From positions 1 to 64,000 of the forward strand of contig NZ_JADOTV010000011.1 of NCBI RefSeq assembly GCF_015767245.1: DNA of 64,000 nt, in the 5' to 3' direction. The translations under genes and the position numbers were made by a program. Shown here piece by piece: positions 62,361 through 64,000 of the stretch. Below the pieces are notes generated by a model, which was given only the letters and a program-made list of their open reading frames with translations, had not been told where the DNA came from and made no database searches. Origin of the DNA: Aureivirga sp. CE67 (lineage in GTDB: Bacteria; Bacteroidota; Bacteroidia; Flavobacteriales; Flavobacteriaceae). Each line of letters starts with the position of its first letter. Position 1 is the stretch's first letter.

Positions 62361-62708
62361 TTATTTATTGATAAAATCTTCAACTTTTATAGTTAATTCA
62401 ATTCCATAGTAATTACAATTTTCAAACATAGCATTTTTTAGTTGACAATCTTTAAATTCAATACTTTCAATGGAACAATTTTGAAACTTTACATTTTCTA
62501 GATTACTATTTTCAAAATCACAACATTTTAAATTACATCCTTTAAAAATAGAATTGTTAAAATTGCAATTTTGAAAAACAGTGGAGTGAAACCATGAATT
62601 CTCAATTCGTATATTTTCAAAAATTAAATTATTGATTTCACTTTCTTCCATATCTAGATCACAGAATAAATGTTGACCTGAATTGTATTTATTTTCAAGA
62701 AATTTCAT
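62361..62708 (-). CDS. Pentapeptide-repeat protein
   Basis: 115 residues. A run of A(D/N)LxX-type repeats from residue ~28: FENIRIENSWFHSTVFQNCNFNNSIFKGCNLKCCDFENSNLENVKF and so on, about 12 repeats forming a short right-handed quadrilateral helix, with many Cys/Asn at inside positions. Some such proteins mimic DNA (gyrase protection), but this one has no charge pattern that decides it. It lies between a GNAT gene and the membrane protein, all on the minus strand. Confidence 0.8.
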   Translation of the reverse strand: MKFLENKYNSGQHLFCDLDMEESEINNLIFENIRIENSWFHSTVFQNCNFNNSIFKGCNLKCCDFENSNLENVKFQNCSIESIEFKDCQLKNAMFENCNYYGIELTIKVEDFINK

Positions 62709-62715
62709 TTTAAAT

Positions 62716-63261
62716 TTATTTCCTGTTTATTTCATAACAAACACAATTTTCAATTTTTGGAAAATCTTTCAATTTAGAATGTTTGAATTCTAAAATTTTT
62801 TGCATGCCAATTTTTTCCATAACAGCAATTGAAGGTTTGTTTATCATTGGAGCAGTAGAAATGATTTTCTCTAATTCTAAAACATCAAAAGCATACTCCA
62901 AACAGCGTTTTGCACCTTCTGTAGCATAACCTTTATTCCAATATTTTTTATCTAAACGCCAACCAATATCCGTGCAAGGAGTAAATTCAGCTTCATAATC
63001 TTGATAACATAAGCCAATAAATCCAATAAAATTCCCAGTTTCTAATTCATCCACAGCGAAATAGCAATAATTTCTCTCCTTATACATTTTCTGCATTCTC
63101 TGGATAAAATTTTGTGTTTGTTCAAAAGTTACTGTTGCAGGAAAAAATCGCATTACTTCGGAATCAGAATTAATTTCAACCATTTTTTTAATATCTGAAT
63201 CTATCCAATTTCTAAAACCTAATCTTTTAGAATGAAAATCGTATTTAGAGTTGTAATTCAT
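62716..63261 (-). CDS. GNAT-family N-acetyltransferase
   Basis: 181 residues, RimJ/RimL type. It begins SKRLGFRNWIDSDIKKMVEINSDSEVM. The acetyl-CoA-binding region is TDIGWRLDKKYWNKGYATEGAKRCLEYAF, ending with KPSIAVMEKIGMQKILEF. It could acetylate a protein N terminus, a small molecule or an antibiotic; the target cannot be told. First of a three-gene minus-strand cluster. Confidence 0.85.
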   Translation of the reverse strand: MNYNSKYDFHSKRLGFRNWIDSDIKKMVEINSDSEVMRFFPATVTFEQTQNFIQRMQKMYKERNYCYFAVDELETGNFIGFIGLCYQDYEAEFTPCTDIGWRLDKKYWNKGYATEGAKRCLEYAFDVLELEKIISTAPMINKPSIAVMEKIGMQKILEFKHSKLKDFPKIENCVCYEINRK

Positions 63262-63373
63262 TATTTATTATAATTTTGTTAGCAAATATAATTATATAAG
63301 AAAAAGTAGTGTTAAATATAAATTATTTGATATCAAATATATTTTAATACAAATAAAAGAAAAAGATTGAAAA

Positions 63374-63808
63374 ATGGAAGAAATTAAGTTTTATGCTGAA
63401 AATCAGCAATGGGGAGAATTTTCAAATTTCTCTTTATATCCAATAAAATGGAAAGGAAAAGTTTGGAAGACTTCAGAGCATTATTTTCAAGCTCAAAAAT
63501 TTGAGGATAAAAAATATCAAGAAAAGATTAGAAATGCTATTTCACCAATGAAAGCTGCGGAATTAGGAAGAACACGAAAAGTGAAAATTCGAAGAAATTG
63601 GGATAAAATCAAAGATAATGTGATGTATGAAATAGTTTTTGCAAAGTTTTCTCAACATGAGGACTTGAAAGAAATTTTACTTTCTACAGGAGATTCTAAA
63701 ATTATTGAACATACAGAAAATGACTCTTATTGGGGAGATGGAGGAGATGGTTCTGGAAAAAATAAACTAGGAAAGATTTTAATGAAAATTCGTGAAAATT
63801 TGAAGTAA
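63374..63808 (+). CDS. NADAR family (DUF1768) N-glycosidase-like protein
   Basis: 144 residues. WGEFSNFSLYPIKWKGKVWKTSEHYFQAQKF is the NADAR core, with the Trp and Glu (SEHYFQ) that line the active site, followed by ISPMKAAELGRTRKVKIR and NDSYWGDGGDGSGKNKLGKILM. Family members act on ADP-ribose-like or riboflavin-intermediate N-glycosidic bonds, and some guard against ADP-ribosylation. The role here is not known. Single gene with its own terminator. Confidence 0.88.
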   Translation: MEEIKFYAENQQWGEFSNFSLYPIKWKGKVWKTSEHYFQAQKFEDKKYQEKIRNAISPMKAAELGRTRKVKIRRNWDKIKDNVMYEIVFAKFSQHEDLKEILLSTGDSKIIEHTENDSYWGDGGDGSGKNKLGKILMKIRENLK

Positions 63809-63815
63809 AAAAATA

Positions 63816-63845
63816 AACCAGTATTTAAATATAAAAATACTGGTT
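63816..63845. terminator. Terminator between convergent genes
   Basis: AACCAGTATTT (63816-63826) pairs with AAATACTGGTT (63835-63845), between the NADAR gene and the truncated minus-strand gene. Confidence 0.8.
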
Positions 63846-63856
63846 CAAAATATCAT

Positions 63857-64000
63857 CTATTCTTCAATATGAGTTATTTCGATTTTTTCAATTTTTACAG
63901 CATTCTTATTAGGTTTAATAACATAACCAAGTTTTATAGAAAGTATTTCAATAAATGAAGCGCCAAGGAAAATAATTTGTGAAATATAGTAAACCCAAAC
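63857..64000 (-). CDS. YihY/BrkB family inner membrane protein, C-terminal 47 residues
   Basis: Frame running off the right edge (stop at 63857-63859). It begins VWVYYISQIIFLGASFIEIL and ends KIEKIEITHIEE. The 'WVYY..QI.FLGA.F' helix is the last membrane segment of YihY/BrkB proteins (formerly ribonuclease BN, a name not supported for this family). Six-helix membrane protein of uncertain function; the rest of the gene is outside the window. Confidence 0.7.
   Translation of the reverse strand, partial: VWVYYISQIIFLGASFIEILSIKLGYVIKPNKNAVKIEKIEITHIEE

Overview
The window is a low-GC, densely coded stretch of a Bacteroidota chromosome, almost certainly a member of the Flavobacteriaceae. The evidence is an LpxC-FabZ fusion, a PorX-type response regulator/PglZ protein, proteins with type IX secretion system (T9SS) C-terminal sorting domains, a PorP/SprF protein, the bacillithiol enzyme BshA, and promoters of the TTTG-N19-TAnnTTTG type. 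No rRNA, tRNA or CRISPR array was found.

Layout. 1-424: 3' end of an IS5-like insertion sequence cut by the window edge. It has overwritten the 3' end of a membrane-protein gene. 0.4-8.5 kb: accessory minus-strand genes for lipoproteins and small secreted proteins (DUF6438, SH3-like, DUF4272, S24/S26-like). 8.5-12.6 kb: an Ada-like regulator/alkyltransferase overlapping a PLP decarboxylase, then a divergent NTF2-like/LysR pair. 12.6-16.5 kb: an island bounded by REP-like repeats. It carries an organomercurial-lyase-like pseudogene with one in-frame TAG in its active-site motif, and a three-gene unit (coiled-coil protein, 42-aa membrane protein, AlbA_2/Schlafen-type protein) that may be an undescribed defence-like system. 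A 715-bp intergenic region with a long palindrome follows. 16.5-31.3 kb: holA, an HsdR_N-like nuclease-fold protein, a glycosyltransferase, PorP/SprF, three T9SS cargo proteins, fahA, pheT and pyrD. 31.4-49.6 kb: TlpA-like proteins, the N-terminal half of a split transketolase, bshA, typA, guaB, a gingipain-family peptidase, uvrA and a glutathione peroxidase. 49.6-56 kb: alkB-like gene, the porX-tsaE-ald-DUF4258 operon and a divergent HD hydrolase. 56.3-61 kb: lipid A operon lpxD-lpxC/fabZ-lpxA-efp-second lpxD-like gene. 61-64 kb: small accessory genes and the end of a YihY/BrkB gene.

How parts connect. The lipid A genes supply the outer membrane to which T9SS cargo is delivered. PorX is a T9SS regulator, and three sorting-domain proteins, the C25 peptidase and PorP/SprF are users or parts of that system. 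Mobile DNA is small but coherent: the IS end at the left edge and a 159-bp MITE at 23.8 kb have the same 14-bp terminal sequence. A second MITE-like element with the same architecture lies at 35.3 kb, and four full REP-like copies lie between 11 and 19 kb.
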